Origin: Pseudomonas kribbensis
Lineage (GTDB): Bacteria > Pseudomonadota > Gammaproteobacteria > Pseudomonadales > Pseudomonadaceae
Reading direction: 5' to 3'
NCBI RefSeq assembly: GCF_003352185.1
Contig: NZ_CP029608.1
Span: forward strand, 2,232,001-2,296,000
Length of the DNA: 64,000 bases
Position numbers and translations under genes: made by a program. Below, one piece after another: positions 21,761 to 30,731 of this stretch (within the stretch, counting starts at the first letter, position 1; each line of letters opens with the position of its first letter). The notes under the pieces were generated by a model, which saw only the letters and a list, made by a program, of their open reading frames with translations, had not been told where the DNA came from and did no database searches.

Positions 21761-22533
21761 TCGAGTTGTCCACGCCAAATACGGGCACCCATGGCCGCGT
21801 TGCGCTGGTCACGGGCGCCGCTCGCGGCATTGGTCTGGGGATCGCAGCGTGGCTGATCAGCGAAGGCTGGCAGGTGGTGCTGACGGATCTGGATCGGGCG
21901 CGAGGCTCGAAAGTGGCAAAGGTGCTGGGTGAAAATGCCTGGTTCATCGCCATGGACGTGGCGGATGAAAGTCAGGTGGCGCTCGGCGTCGCGGAGGTGC
22001 TGGGGCAGTTCGGTCGTCTGGATGCGTTGGTGTGTAACGCGGCGGTGGCCGATCCGCACAACATCACTCTGGAAAGCCTGGATCTGGCCTACTGGAACCG
22101 GGTGCTGGCGGTGAATCTCAGCGGGCCGATGTTGCTGGCCAAGCACTGTGCGCCGTATCTGCGGGCGCACAACGGGGCGATCGTCAATCTGGCCTCGACC
22201 CGGGCGGCGCAGTCAGAACCTGATACTGAAGCCTATGCGGCGAGCAAGGGCGGCTTGCTGGCGTTGACTCATGCGCTGGCAATCAGCCTCGGCCCGGAGA
22301 TTCGTGTCAATGCGGTGAGTCCGGGCTGGATCGACGCGCGGGATCCTTCCGCACGGCGTGCCGAACCGCTGACCGATATCGATCATGCCCAACATCCGGC
22401 GGGCAGGGTAGGGACAGTCGAGGATGTGGCGGCGATGGTGGCGTGGCTGCTGTCGAAGAATGCCGGCTTTGTGACGGGGCAGGAATTCGTGGTCGACGGC
22501 GGTATGACCAAGAAGATGATCTACTCGGAATGA
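21757..22533 (+). CDS. SDR-family oxidoreductase
   Basis: Short-chain dehydrogenase/reductase of 258 residues. The NAD(P)-binding motif is [14 protein letters not shown] near 14-27, followed by CNAAVADP in place of the usual NNAG. The catalytic Ser-Tyr-Lys triad is in LASTRA and YAASKGG. The C-terminus has the usual [13 protein letters not shown] start at 21757 overlaps the metZ stop by four bases, implying coupling. The substrate is unknown. The acidic residue after the second strand (TDLDRARG) hints at NAD use, which is only inference. Confidence 0.88.
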   Translation: MIELSTPNTGTHGRVALVTGAARGIGLGIAAWLISEGWQVVLTDLDRARGSKVAKVLGENAWFIAMDVADESQVALGVAEVLGQFGRLDALVCNAAVADPHNITLESLDLAYWNRVLAVNLSGPMLLAKHCAPYLRAHNGAIVNLASTRAAQSEPDTEAYAASKGGLLALTHALAISLGPEIRVNAVSPGWIDARDPSARRAEPLTDIDHAQHPAGRVGTVEDVAAMVAWLLSKNAGFVTGQEFVVDGGMTKKMIYSE

Positions 22534-22572
22534 CATGTTTTTGTCTTTTTGAGAAAAACTTCAATCCTGCTA

Positions 22573-22601
22573 TTGACTTAGGTTCGCTACCTGCGTAAAT
22601 T
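22573..22601 (+). promoter_or_regulatory. sigma-70 promoter of the Val/Asp tRNA cluster
   Basis: TTGACT and TAAATT hexamers 17 bases apart, then a GC-rich discriminator, 22 bases before the first tRNA. This is typical of a strong stable-RNA promoter. Confidence 0.75.
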
Positions 22602-22623
22602 TCGCGGCCTCGGAGATGCAAAC

Positions 22624-22699
22624 GGGTGATTAGCTCAGCTGGGAGAGCGTCTGCCTTACAAGCAGAATGTCGGCGGTTCGATCCCGTCATCACCCACCA
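22624..22699 (+). tRNA. tRNA-Val (anticodon TAC)
   Basis: A 76-nt cloverleaf with acceptor GGGTGAT / ATCACCC, D arm AGCTCAGCTGGGAGAGC, anticodon TAC in loop CTTACAA, T arm CGGCGGTTCGATCCCGTCA and encoded CCA. It is the first gene of a three-tRNA transcript. Confidence 0.97.
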
Positions 22700-22753
22700 C
22701 TCCCGAGAGACTTGCGAAAGCAAGAGGTAGGCTGAAAGTGCCTCCACCGACGC

Positions 22754-22830
22754 GCAGCGGTAGTTCAGTCGGTTAGAATACCGGCCTGTCACGCCGGGGG
22801 TCGCGGGTTCGAGTCCCGTCCGCTGCGCCA
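22754..22830 (+). tRNA. tRNA-Asp (anticodon GTC), copy 1
   Basis: A 77-nt cloverleaf with acceptor GCAGCGG / CCGCTGC, anticodon GTC between CCGGCCT and ACGCCGG, G73 discriminator and encoded CCA. Identical to copy 2. Confidence 0.97.
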
Positions 22831-22923
22831 TATTCAACGAGTCAGACACTGTCTGGTTCGCGATTGAAAAGCACCGAAGCTTTCAGTCAAACGAGTTACT
22901 TGAGCGTCAGCTCAAAGCGATAC

Positions 22924-23000
22924 GCAGCGGTAGTTCAGTCGGTTAGAATACCGGCCTGTCACGCCGGGGGTCGCGGGTTCGAGTCCCGTCCGCTGCGCCA
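22924..23000 (+). tRNA. tRNA-Asp (anticodon GTC), copy 2
   Basis: Exact duplicate of the preceding tRNA-Asp over 77 nt. The intergenic spacer differs from the spacer before copy 1. A terminator follows 76 bases downstream. Confidence 0.97.
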
Positions 23001-23410
23001 TATCTGTTTCAAGGACCACTGAACGCCTTGAAACACCGAAAGCAACCGGTGGTTGATTCGGAATCGATAGCAAAGACCCTGGTCGAAAGACCGGGGTTTT
23101 TTGTGTCTGAAATTTGACCTTTCTCCAAATTCCTCCTCTGTTGCCTAGCGACGAATGCAATTAGTCCGCGCGGCAATATCCTCTGCGTCATCGGGGCGCT
23201 GCGATGCAATGCCACATTGATTTTTGATTCTTTAGTCAGATTTTTGTAACTGGTTGTTTGCTGCGGGCGCAGAAACCTTTAAAGTTAACCTTTCGGTCAG
23301 CTTTGCACTGTCATCACGCCCTTTGTTTAGCCAAAAAGGGCTTCTGCAAGACTCGAGATTCCCAGTAGATAACCAGAAGGGCGGATCCATAACCGCCCAG
23401 AGGATGATCC
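23001..23410. other. intergenic region between tRNA cluster and molybdenum hydroxylase operon
   Basis: 410 bases without a credible gene. It holds the tRNA terminator at 23077-23103 and AT-rich DNA from about 23220 to 23300, which probably contains the promoter of the hydroxylase operon. I could not single out promoter hexamers. Confidence 0.6.
23077..23103 (+). terminator. terminator of the tRNA cluster
   Basis: Stem CCCtGGTC / GACCgGGG on a GAAA tetraloop followed by six T residues. Confidence 0.9.
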
Positions 23411-26242
23411 ATGTCCAACCGTGAAATATCCCGGCGCTCGTTCCTTCAGGGCGGGCTGGTGGCGGGTGTGAGCGTTACGCTCACACCGCTCAGCAGTCAG
23501 GCGCTGGCTGCCTTGATGGAAAATAGCGTGACCGTGCCGTCCGAGCAGTGGCTCGGCAATAACGGCAAGGCGCGCCAGCGTAACGATGCCTTGTCCAAGG
23601 TCTGCGGCAGCAAGGTTTTTGCCCGCGACATCCGTTCCAAGGACATGCCGGGCTGGCCCCAGCAACAGGGCCACGCCATGTTGCTGAAAACCATCAAGGC
23701 CGACCGCATCTACGACGGCTATGACCTGTCGTGGCTCGGCGCCGATCTGCAGCCTGACCGCATCGTTACCGCCGCTGACCTGGACAAGGACGGTATCGTG
23801 TTCCCGGAAGAGCACGCTCCGGATCCGCTGCTGCCGGAAGGCAAGGTACCGATGTTCATCGGTCACCCGGTGGCTATCCTGATCTGGAACGATTTCGAGC
23901 GTTTCCGTCAGGCCAAGAACAAACTCAAATTCAATGACAAAGCGATTCGTTACGGTGCAAAAGTGCCGTTCTACGAAGGCGATCCCTATGGCAGTTTCCG
24001 CTACGTGCGCGTCGGTGGCCCGACGTCGGCGGACGAAGACGAATTCGCCAGCCTCAAGGACTCGATCCTGTTCCCGATGCTGAAGAACCGGCGTCCGGTG
24101 TGGAATTCCCAGCCGAACCTGCACGGCAACCTGACCGAGCGCGGCCTGTTCTACGCCGACCGCATGAAGAAAGAGATCGACACGCCGCCGGACAACTGGC
24201 TGGTGTTCGATGAGCGTTACAAAACTCCGTCGATCGAGCCGGCTGCGATGGAGCCGGACAACGGCAACGGCTGGTACGACCCTGCTACCAAGACCCTGCA
24301 TTTCGTCGTCGCCACCCAGTGCCCGCTGGAAGCGGCAACCGAGACCGCGAAGATGATCTCGCCGTCGCGCTTCGGCCTGGCCAACCTGAACATGCACCCG
24401 GGCTACACCGTCGGTTACGGTTCCAAGGACCACAACATTTTCGTCTACTACGCGGCCCTGGCGGCGTTGTACGGCGCAGGTGTGCCGATTCGCCTGGCCA
24501 ACGACCGTTACGAGCAGTTCCAGAGCGGCATCAAGCGTCACCCGTTCGATATCCGCTACCAGCTGGCGGTGGACAAGACCGATCACAGCTTCAAGATTTT
24601 CCGCGCCGAAATGAGCGTCGATGGCGGCGGTCGGATCAACTACAGCCCGTCGGTGGCTGCGGTGGGTGCAACGGCGGCTCAGTCGATCTACTACATGCCG
24701 CAGAACGACCTGCAAGTTACCGCTTACCACTCCCGTGGCGTTGAAGCGGGTTCGATGCGCGGCTACGGCACGCTGCAGAGCATGGCTTCCACCGAAATGA
24801 TGGTCGATGAAATCGCCGATCGCCTCGGTGTCGACGCCATTGATCTGCGCCGCAAGAACGCGTTGCGTTCGGGGATGAAAAACACCCAGGGCGCGATCCC
24901 GGCCGGTGCACTGCGTCTGCACGAGATTCTCGACAAGGCTTCGCTGCACGAAGTCTGGAAAAACCGCGACGCGATCAAGAAACAGCGTGAAACGGCGGAT
25001 CCGGACAACTGGTACGGCGTGGGTTTCGCCATTTGCCAGAAAGACTTCGGCACCGGTTCCGAAGCGCCGATGGCCAGCATCGAGTTCACCGCTGAAGGGC
25101 GCATTTCCCTGCGTCACATCGGTATCGAGATCGGCACCGGCATGTCCACTTCGCAAGCCCTGGTGGTCGCCGATTTCCTCGGCAGCCCGGCGCACGACGT
25201 GAAGACCGGCGAAACCGAATGGAAGGAAATGCAGCTGGTCACCGCCGGCAACCCTTACATCATGAGCCAGGCCGAGCAGGACAACTTCCTGCGCAACCCA
25301 CGCTGGGTCGGCAAACTGGCGTCGGCCTCGTCGGCGACCAACTCCGCCTACTACTTCAGCCATGCCACCCGTGAAGCGGCGCGCGTGCTGTTCAACCACG
25401 GCTTGTGGCCGGCAGCGCTGGAGATCTGGCGTCAGGGCCCGTACGGTGGTCAGGCCAACCCTTACGTCGTGCGTCGCGAAGATGCGCATTGGGTCGACGG
25501 CAAGCTGACAGCCAACGGCATGCAGCCGTTGAGTTTCGAAGAACTGGCCAAACGTGCTCACGAGCGTGGTCTGGTCACGGCTGCCACGGTTCACGGTTTC
25601 AACCGCTGGAGCTGGGCAGAAGCCGAATACAGCATCGACGGCGTGCGCGAGCGTCTGCCGCTTGATGGTCTGGCCGTGAAATACGGTGACGGCGCTCCGA
25701 AAGCCAAGAAAGCGCAGATGACCAGCGATGGTTTCCACTTGCTGGATCGGCAGAACATCGCCTATCCGGTGGTTCAGTTGAACAACGCCGCCGTGACCTA
25801 CTACAGCCCGGTGGCGACGCTGGTCGAGTTGAAGGTCAACAAAGGGTCGGCAGAAGTCGAAGTGCTCAACCATCACTCGTGGCTGGAGTGCGGTCGGGTG
25901 CTGGTCGAAGAACTGGTTCGTGGCCAGCTCGAAGGCGGGATCGCCATGGGCATCGGCCACGCCTTGATGGAAGAGATGCCGCTGTACGAAGGCGGGCCGG
26001 GGGAGGGTGACTGGAACTTCAACCGTTATCGCCTGCCGATGGCGCGCCATGTGGCGGTGTGGAAGCAGACGTCGGAGATCCTGCCGCCACTGTCGCCTAG
26101 CGATCCGTCCAAAGGCATCGCCGAAGTGGTGATGATCCCGGTGGTCGGTGCCATCGGCAACGCCGTGGCCCACGCCATCGGCAAACGTGTCCGCGATCTT
26201 CCAATCACTGCTGCGCGCATCAAGGAGGCCCTCAATGGCTAA
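23411..26242 (+). CDS. Tat-exported molybdopterin-binding subunit of a xanthine dehydrogenase-family (isoquinoline/aldehyde oxidoreductase type) enzyme
   Basis: Large molybdenum cofactor subunit of 943 residues. The N-terminus has a twin-arginine signal SRRSFLQGGLVAGVSVTLTPL ending near residue 33 (SSQALA), so the enzyme acts in the periplasm. Later motifs include PGYTVGYGSKDHN, the EAGSMRGYGTLQS molybdopterin contact, and near the end the DPSKGIAEVVMIPVVGAIGNAVAHAIG segment that precedes the C-terminus of this family. Size and Tat signal match the isoquinoline 1-oxidoreductase beta subunit/aldehyde dehydrogenase class rather than cytosolic xanthine dehydrogenase. It overlaps the 2Fe-2S subunit gene by eight bases. 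Substrate unknown; aldehydes or N-heterocycles are the family range. Confidence 0.92.
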   Translation: MSNREISRRSFLQGGLVAGVSVTLTPLSSQALAALMENSVTVPSEQWLGNNGKARQRNDALSKVCGSKVFARDIRSKDMPGWPQQQGHAMLLKTIKADRIYDGYDLSWLGADLQPDRIVTAADLDKDGIVFPEEHAPDPLLPEGKVPMFIGHPVAILIWNDFERFRQAKNKLKFNDKAIRYGAKVPFYEGDPYGSFRYVRVGGPTSADEDEFASLKDSILFPMLKNRRPVWNSQPNLHGNLTERGLFYADRMKKEIDTPPDNWLVFDERYKTPSIEPAAMEPDNGNGWYDPATKTLHFVVATQCPLEAATETAKMISPSRFGLANLNMHPGYTVGYGSKDHNIFVYYAALAALYGAGVPIRLANDRYEQFQSGIKRHPFDIRYQLAVDKTDHSFKIFRAEMSVDGGGRINYSPSVAAVGATAAQSIYYMPQNDLQVTAYHSRGVEAGSMRGYGTLQSMASTEMMVDEIADRLGVDAIDLRRKNALRSGMKNTQGAIPAGALRLHEILDKASLHEVWKNRDAIKKQRETADPDNWYGVGFAICQKDFGTGSEAPMASIEFTAEGRISLRHIGIEIGTGMSTSQALVVADFLGSPAHDVKTGETEWKEMQLVTAGNPYIMSQAEQDNFLRNPRWVGKLASASSATNSAYYFSHATREAARVLFNHGLWPAALEIWRQGPYGGQANPYVVRREDAHWVDGKLTANGMQPLSFEELAKRAHERGLVTAATVHGFNRWSWAEAEYSIDGVRERLPLDGLAVKYGDGAPKAKKAQMTSDGFHLLDRQNIAYPVVQLNNAAVTYYSPVATLVELKVNKGSAEVEVLNHHSWLECGRVLVEELVRGQLEGGIAMGIGHALMEEMPLYEGGPGEGDWNFNRYRLPMARHVAVWKQTSEILPPLSPSDPSKGIAEVVMIPVVGAIGNAVAHAIGKRVRDLPITAARIKEALNG

Positions 26243-26774
26243 CCGTCCGCTTCAACTGACCCTCAACGGTCAATCCGTCGGCCCGGTGGACATCCCTGAT
26301 GACCTGCCGATGATCGATTACCTGCACGAATACAAGAACCTCACCGGCTCGCGTCTGGGCTGCGGCCAGGGCATCTGCCACGCCTGTGTGGTGATCGTCG
26401 ACAACCCGGACGGCACCAGCGAAGAAGTGCGCACCTGCATCACCGGCGCGCATTACTTCGAGGGCAAGAAAGTCCGCACCATCGAAGGCCACGCCAAACG
26501 CGACGAGCAAGGCCAGGTCACCGAGCTGAACCCGATCCAGCAGCGTTTCGTCGACGAGTTCGCCTTCCAGTGCAGTTACTGCGCGCCGGGCTTCGTCAAC
26601 GCCGCGACGGTGCTGGTGGAAAAGCTGCAACGCCAGCCGATCGTCAAAAGCAAACTGGAACAAGTCATCGAGGACAGCCTCGGCCATCACATCTGCCGTT
26701 GCACCGGGTACGTGCGTTACTACAACGCCACCCGCAACGTGCTGACCGATCTCGGCCTGGTCAAGGAGGGTTAA
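26235..26774 (+). CDS. 2Fe-2S subunit of the molybdenum hydroxylase
   Basis: Small electron-transfer subunit of 179 residues with two [2Fe-2S] clusters. The plant-type ferredoxin motif is CGQGICHAC with a fourth cysteine in RTCITG, and the C-terminal helical cluster is CSYCAPGF and CRCTGY. Start ATG 26235 is used because it has AAGGAGG upstream and gives the family N-terminus. It has no signal peptide, so it presumably crosses the membrane folded with the Tat-carrying large subunit. The cytochrome gene starts two bases after its stop. Confidence 0.94.
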   Translation: MANRPLQLTLNGQSVGPVDIPDDLPMIDYLHEYKNLTGSRLGCGQGICHACVVIVDNPDGTSEEVRTCITGAHYFEGKKVRTIEGHAKRDEQGQVTELNPIQQRFVDEFAFQCSYCAPGFVNAATVLVEKLQRQPIVKSKLEQVIEDSLGHHICRCTGYVRYYNATRNVLTDLGLVKEG

Positions 26775-26776
26775 GC

Positions 26777-28012
26777 ATGAAGCGTTTATTGACCCGCCTG
26801 ACCCTGGCGGTCGGGTTTGCCGTGCCTGTTCTGTCGGCTCATGCGGATGATCAGGTCAAGCGCGGCGAATACCTTGCCCGCGCCGCCGACTGCATGGCTT
26901 GCCACACAGCGCCGGGCGGTGCACCGTTTGCCGGTGGCCTGCCGATCGTGTCGCCGTTCGGCACAATCTACGGCACCAACATCACCCCGAGCAAAGAGCA
27001 CGGCATCGGCCTGTACAGCGATGACGACTTCTTCGCTGCGCTCACCGAAGGCAAGCGTCGTGACGGCGCCAACCTGTACCCGGCTATGCCATACACTTCG
27101 TATCACTTGATGCCGCGTGCGGATTCGGATGCGATTCATGCGTATCTGAAAACCATCGAGCCAATCGAGCGTGCAGCGCCGGTGACGAGCCTGAGCTTCC
27201 CGTTCAACGTGCGTCCGGGCTTGATCGGATGGAACATGATGTACGGCAAGGCCTTGAAGCTGGAGCCGGCCGAAGGCAAAAGCGACGCCTGGAAGCGCGG
27301 CCAGTACATGGTCGAAGTGCTGGGTCACTGCGGCGAATGCCACACGCCACGCGGCTTGCCGGGCGCGATGCAACTGGACAAGCGCCTGACCGGCGGCATC
27401 CTCAACGGCTATCTGGCACCGAGCCTGCTGGCAACGGATCTGGCAGCGCGCGGCTGGAATCAGCAGGACCTGAGCACGTTCCTCAAGCACGGCATGAGTG
27501 CCCAGGGCACGATGTTCAACGAGATGTTCCCGGTGTTCCACAACAGCACCCAGGGCCTGAATGATCCGGATCTGGCGGCGATGGCAACCTTCCTGCTCGG
27601 CGACAAGCCGCCGGCGGCGAAAGAACTGGCCGATGTTCCAGTGGAGAAACTCAGTGCCAGTGCCCAGCGCGGCCGTCAGGAATACTTGAACGTCTGCGCC
27701 GGCTGTCACGCGGCCGGTGGCGAAGGCAAACCGCACATTGCGGTGGCCATGCGCGGCAATACCACGCTGCGCCTGGAAGATCCGCGCAACCTGGTTCGAG
27801 TGATCGAGGACGGCATCGGCGAACAGAAATTCGCCGGATTCGAACACATGCAGCCGATGCCGGGTTTTGCCGACAAGCTCAGTGCCGAACAACTGACCGA
27901 TCTGCTGAACTATCTGCGTCAGGGTTGGGGCGGTCAATCTGCTGAACTGGCGGTGGGCGATGTGCAGAAGCTGCAGGCTGACGCCCCGTCCATCGAGCAC
28001 AAGGCGCACTGA
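26777..28012 (+). CDS. tri-haem cytochrome c subunit (AdhB/NicB-like electron acceptor)
   Basis: Periplasmic cytochrome c of 411 residues. A Sec signal peptide (about 1-22, ending SAHA) precedes three CXXCH haem sites: CMACH near residue 39, CGECH near 187 and CAGCH near 312. The order and spacing match the cytochrome subunit of alcohol and aldehyde dehydrogenases, which hands electrons from the molybdenum enzyme to the respiratory chain. ATG 26777 follows AAGGAGGG. XdhC starts after a two-base gap. Confidence 0.94.
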   Translation: MKRLLTRLTLAVGFAVPVLSAHADDQVKRGEYLARAADCMACHTAPGGAPFAGGLPIVSPFGTIYGTNITPSKEHGIGLYSDDDFFAALTEGKRRDGANLYPAMPYTSYHLMPRADSDAIHAYLKTIEPIERAAPVTSLSFPFNVRPGLIGWNMMYGKALKLEPAEGKSDAWKRGQYMVEVLGHCGECHTPRGLPGAMQLDKRLTGGILNGYLAPSLLATDLAARGWNQQDLSTFLKHGMSAQGTMFNEMFPVFHNSTQGLNDPDLAAMATFLLGDKPPAAKELADVPVEKLSASAQRGRQEYLNVCAGCHAAGGEGKPHIAVAMRGNTTLRLEDPRNLVRVIEDGIGEQKFAGFEHMQPMPGFADKLSAEQLTDLLNYLRQGWGGQSAELAVGDVQKLQADAPSIEHKAH

Positions 28013-28014
28013 TC

Positions 28015-28986
28015 ATGCAGCATCTCGATCTGCAGGTAGTGCGTCGGGCGCTGGAATGGTCGACGGCGGGGCAGCGCATCTGGCTTTGCACCGTGCTGAC
28101 GACCTACGGCTCGGCGCCTCGTGCGCCGGGATCGCTGTTGGCGGTGAGCGATGACGGGCAGTGGATCGGGTCGCTGTCCGGTGGTTGCGTCGAGGAAGAT
28201 TTTCTCGAGCGCGTCGCTGAAGGTGCGTTTCTCGATGCAATCAATGTCGTGCGTTATGGCGAAGGTGACGATCCGCGTTCGCGGGTCAGCCTGCCCTGTG
28301 GCGGCATTCTTGATGTGCTGGTAGAGAAATTTGACGCCGACTGCGATGTGCAGGCGCACCTGCGTGAACTCGAATCGGCGTTGCTCGGGCAGCGCCGGTT
28401 GATTCGCGAGGTGGATCTGGCCACGGGGGCGCGCAGCCTGTTTGCGGATCGTGAGCAGGGTGCGCGGATCGAGCGTGAAATCGATCGCGTGCGGATCCGC
28501 ATCGGTGCCGCCCAGCGTTTGCTGCTGGCCGGATATTCCAGTGTGGCGCAGGCCTGTGCGGAGTTTGCGGTCGGTCTCGGCTTCGAAGTGATTCTCTGCG
28601 ATCCGCGTGATGAAGTGCTGGAAGGCGTGGTGCTCAATGGCGTGGAGATTCGCCGGCAACTGCCGTCGGTGTTCATCGCCGAGGGTGGCTGTCACCGTGA
28701 TACGGCGGTGGTGGCGTTGACCCACGATCCGCGCATCGACGATCTGGCGATGATGGAAGCGGTGCGCACCGAGGCCTTCTACATCGGCGTGATGGGTTCG
28801 CTGCAGACATCACAGAAGCGCTTCGAGCGATTGCGGCGGATTGGCGGTCTGGGGGAGGGCGAACTGGCGCGGATTCATGCGCCGATCGGTCTTAACCTTG
28901 GCAGCAAGACGCCTTCGGAAATCGCTTTGGCAGTGCTCGCGGATATCCTGCGGATTCGTAGCGGGATTGCACGAGATCGGCTGTGA
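28015..28986 (+). CDS. XdhC/CoxI-family maturation factor
   Basis: Protein of 323 residues that in related systems binds and sulfurates molybdenum cofactor and inserts it into the hydroxylase. The N-terminal XdhC_CoxI domain shows TTYGSAPRAPGSLLAV and SLSGGCVEEDF. The C-terminal Rossmann domain shows LLLAGYSSVAQACAEFA and the EAFYIGVMGSLQTSQKR segment. Being last in the four-gene operon supports the molybdenum-hydroxylase assignment of the genes before it. It ends at a bidirectional terminator. Confidence 0.93.
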   Translation: MQHLDLQVVRRALEWSTAGQRIWLCTVLTTYGSAPRAPGSLLAVSDDGQWIGSLSGGCVEEDFLERVAEGAFLDAINVVRYGEGDDPRSRVSLPCGGILDVLVEKFDADCDVQAHLRELESALLGQRRLIREVDLATGARSLFADREQGARIEREIDRVRIRIGAAQRLLLAGYSSVAQACAEFAVGLGFEVILCDPRDEVLEGVVLNGVEIRRQLPSVFIAEGGCHRDTAVVALTHDPRIDDLAMMEAVRTEAFYIGVMGSLQTSQKRFERLRRIGGLGEGELARIHAPIGLNLGSKTPSEIALAVLADILRIRSGIARDRL

Positions 28987-29000
28987 TTGAAGCTGAATGT

Positions 29001-29031
29001 AAAAAGGGCCGCTTTTCAGCGGCCCTTTTTT
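29001..29031. terminator. bidirectional terminator between xdhC-like gene and oxidase
   Basis: A perfect 13-bp stem (AAAAAGGGCCGCT / AGCGGCCCTTTTT) with loop TTTC, flanked by A and T runs on either side. It can serve both convergent genes. Confidence 0.92.
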
Positions 29032-29034
29032 GTG

Positions 29035-30318
29035 TCAGAAACCGAGCTTGTCGCGCAGTCCGTAATACCACGCGCCCAGCGCGGCAAACGGTGTGCGCAG
29101 CAATTGCCCGCCGGGGAACGGGTAGTGCGGCAGGTCGGCAAACGCATCGAAGCGCTCGGCCTGGCCTCGCAGCGCCTCGGCCAGTACCTTGCCGGCGAGG
29201 TGCGTGTAGGTCACGCCGTGGCCGCTGCAGCCCTGGGAATAATAGATGTTGTCGCCCAGGCGCCCGACCTGAGGCAGGCGCGACAGGGTCAGCAGGAAAT
29301 TGCCGGTCCAGGCGTAGTCGATTTTCACGTCCTTGAGCTGCGGGAAAGCCTTGAGCATTTTTGGGCGGATGATCGCTTCAATGTTCGCCGGATCTCGCGC
29401 GCCGTACACCACGCCGCCGCCGAAGATCAGGCGTTTGTCGCCAGTGAGGCGGTAGTAGTCGAGCAAGTAGTTACAATCCTCGACGCAGTAGTCCTGTGGC
29501 AGCAGGGATTTCGCCAGTTCATCGTCGAGCGGTTCGGTGGTGATGACCTGAGTGCCGCACGGCATCGATTTGGCTGCGAGTTCCGGCACCAGATTGCCCA
29601 AGTAGGCGTTGCCGGCAACGATAATGAATTTGGCCCTGACCTTGCCCTTTGGTGTATGCACGACCGGGTTGGCGCCGCGCTCGATGCGCACGGCCGGCGA
29701 CTGTTCATAGATGGTGCCGCCCAGAGATTCCACGGCAGCGGCTTCGCCAAGTGCCAGATTCAGCGGGTGGATGTGACCGCCGCTCATGTCGAGCATGCCG
29801 CCGACATATTGATCGCAGGCGACCACTTCGCGGATGCGGCGCTGATCGAGCAGTTCAAGTTGAGTGTGGCCGAAGCGTTCCCACAGACGCTTCTGCGATT
29901 CCAGGTGGCCCATCTGCTTGGCTGACAGGGCCGCGAATACGCCGCCGTCCTTCAAGTCGCACTGGATATCATATTTGGCGACTCGCTCGCGAATGATCCG
30001 GCCGCCCTCGAACGCCATCTGCCCGAGCAGCTGAGCCTGCTTGGGGCCGACGCTGCGTTCGATTACGTCGATGTCACGGCTGTAGCTGTTGACGATTTGC
30101 CCGCCATTGCGTCCCGAAGCGCCGAAGCCGACTTTGGCGGCTTCCAGCACGGTCACGCGAAAACCGTTTTCCAGCAGGAACAAAGCTGAGGAAAGTCCCG
30201 TATAACCAGCGCCGATCACACAGACATCCGTCTCCACGTCATCCTGCAGGGCAGGGCGTGGTGGTACGGCGTTGGCCGACGCAGCGTAATAAGACTCTGG
30301 GTAAGGGGTGTTCGCCAT
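29035..30318 (-). CDS. FAD-dependent oxidase, gamma-glutamylputrescine oxidase-like
   Basis: DAO-family flavoprotein of 427 residues. The dinucleotide-binding motif is DVCVIGAGYTGLSSALFLLE near residues 31-50 and the second flavin contact is GFGASGRNGGQI. The C-terminal part has the YSQGCSGHGVTYTHLAGK flavin loop. Pattern and length resemble PuuB (putrescine catabolism), but glycine/D-amino acid oxidases share it and no puu genes are adjacent. It is convergent with the molybdenum operon and shares its terminator. Start ATG 30318. Confidence 0.88.
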   Translation of the reverse strand: MANTPYPESYYAASANAVPPRPALQDDVETDVCVIGAGYTGLSSALFLLENGFRVTVLEAAKVGFGASGRNGGQIVNSYSRDIDVIERSVGPKQAQLLGQMAFEGGRIIRERVAKYDIQCDLKDGGVFAALSAKQMGHLESQKRLWERFGHTQLELLDQRRIREVVACDQYVGGMLDMSGGHIHPLNLALGEAAAVESLGGTIYEQSPAVRIERGANPVVHTPKGKVRAKFIIVAGNAYLGNLVPELAAKSMPCGTQVITTEPLDDELAKSLLPQDYCVEDCNYLLDYYRLTGDKRLIFGGGVVYGARDPANIEAIIRPKMLKAFPQLKDVKIDYAWTGNFLLTLSRLPQVGRLGDNIYYSQGCSGHGVTYTHLAGKVLAEALRGQAERFDAFADLPHYPFPGGQLLRTPFAALGAWYYGLRDKLGF

Positions 30319-30462
30319 CCTGCAGCCTCTGTTTAATATATTTTACGAGTGCGACGATCCTACCCGAGTTGAAAAACCTCCGCCAGCCACCGGGAAATCT
30401 TCTTGCGATGGGTCGAAATTAAATATTTTGCATATTCATAGGGTTAGGTGAAAAAAAGGTGT

Positions 30463-30489
30463 TGACACCCCTCCGGAATTCCGTAGAAT
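30463..30489 (+). promoter_or_regulatory. sigma-70 promoter of tRNA-Val(GAC)
   Basis: Perfect TTGACA and a TAGAAT hexamer, 15 bases apart by my count, slightly short of the ideal 17, placed 13 bases before the mature tRNA. Confidence 0.65.
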
Positions 30490-30502
30490 GCCGCCTCACA
30501 GC

Positions 30503-30579
30503 AGGCACGTAGCTCAGTTGGTTAGAGCACCACCTTGACATGGTGGGGGTCGTTGGTTCGAGTCCAATCGCGCCTACCA
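30503..30579 (+). tRNA. tRNA-Val (anticodon GAC)
   Basis: A 77-nt cloverleaf with D arm AGCTCAGTTGGTTAGAGCA, anticodon GAC in loop TTGACAT, T arm TTGGTTCGAGTCCAA and encoded CCA. The acceptor stem AGGCACG / CGCGCCT has one A-C mismatch, position 5 (30507) against 68 (30571). The rest of the fold is intact. Confidence 0.95.
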
Positions 30580-30608
30580 AACAAAATCCGCTCTGCTGGG
30601 CGGTCTGG

Positions 30609-30638
30609 AAGGGCTCACCGAAAGGTGGGCCCTTTTTT
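30609..30638 (+). terminator. terminator of tRNA-Val(GAC)
   Basis: Stem AAGGGCTCACC / GGTGGGCCCTT on a GAAA tetraloop (one G-T pair), then six T residues. Confidence 0.9.
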
Positions 30639-30731
30639 GTTGTCTGCGATTTCTAAGGCCCGGCCTTGAGGCGTCAACTCGACTCATGACGGCTACACTC
30701 CGGCGAATGTCAGCTGTGAGGGAGGGAGTGC

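Noticed and set aside
22754..23000. The duplicated tRNA-Asp as a possible attachment-site remnant of an integrated element
   Set aside because: The duplication covers the full tRNA with CCA and has no integrase or foreign DNA nearby; tandem tRNA-Asp copies are common.
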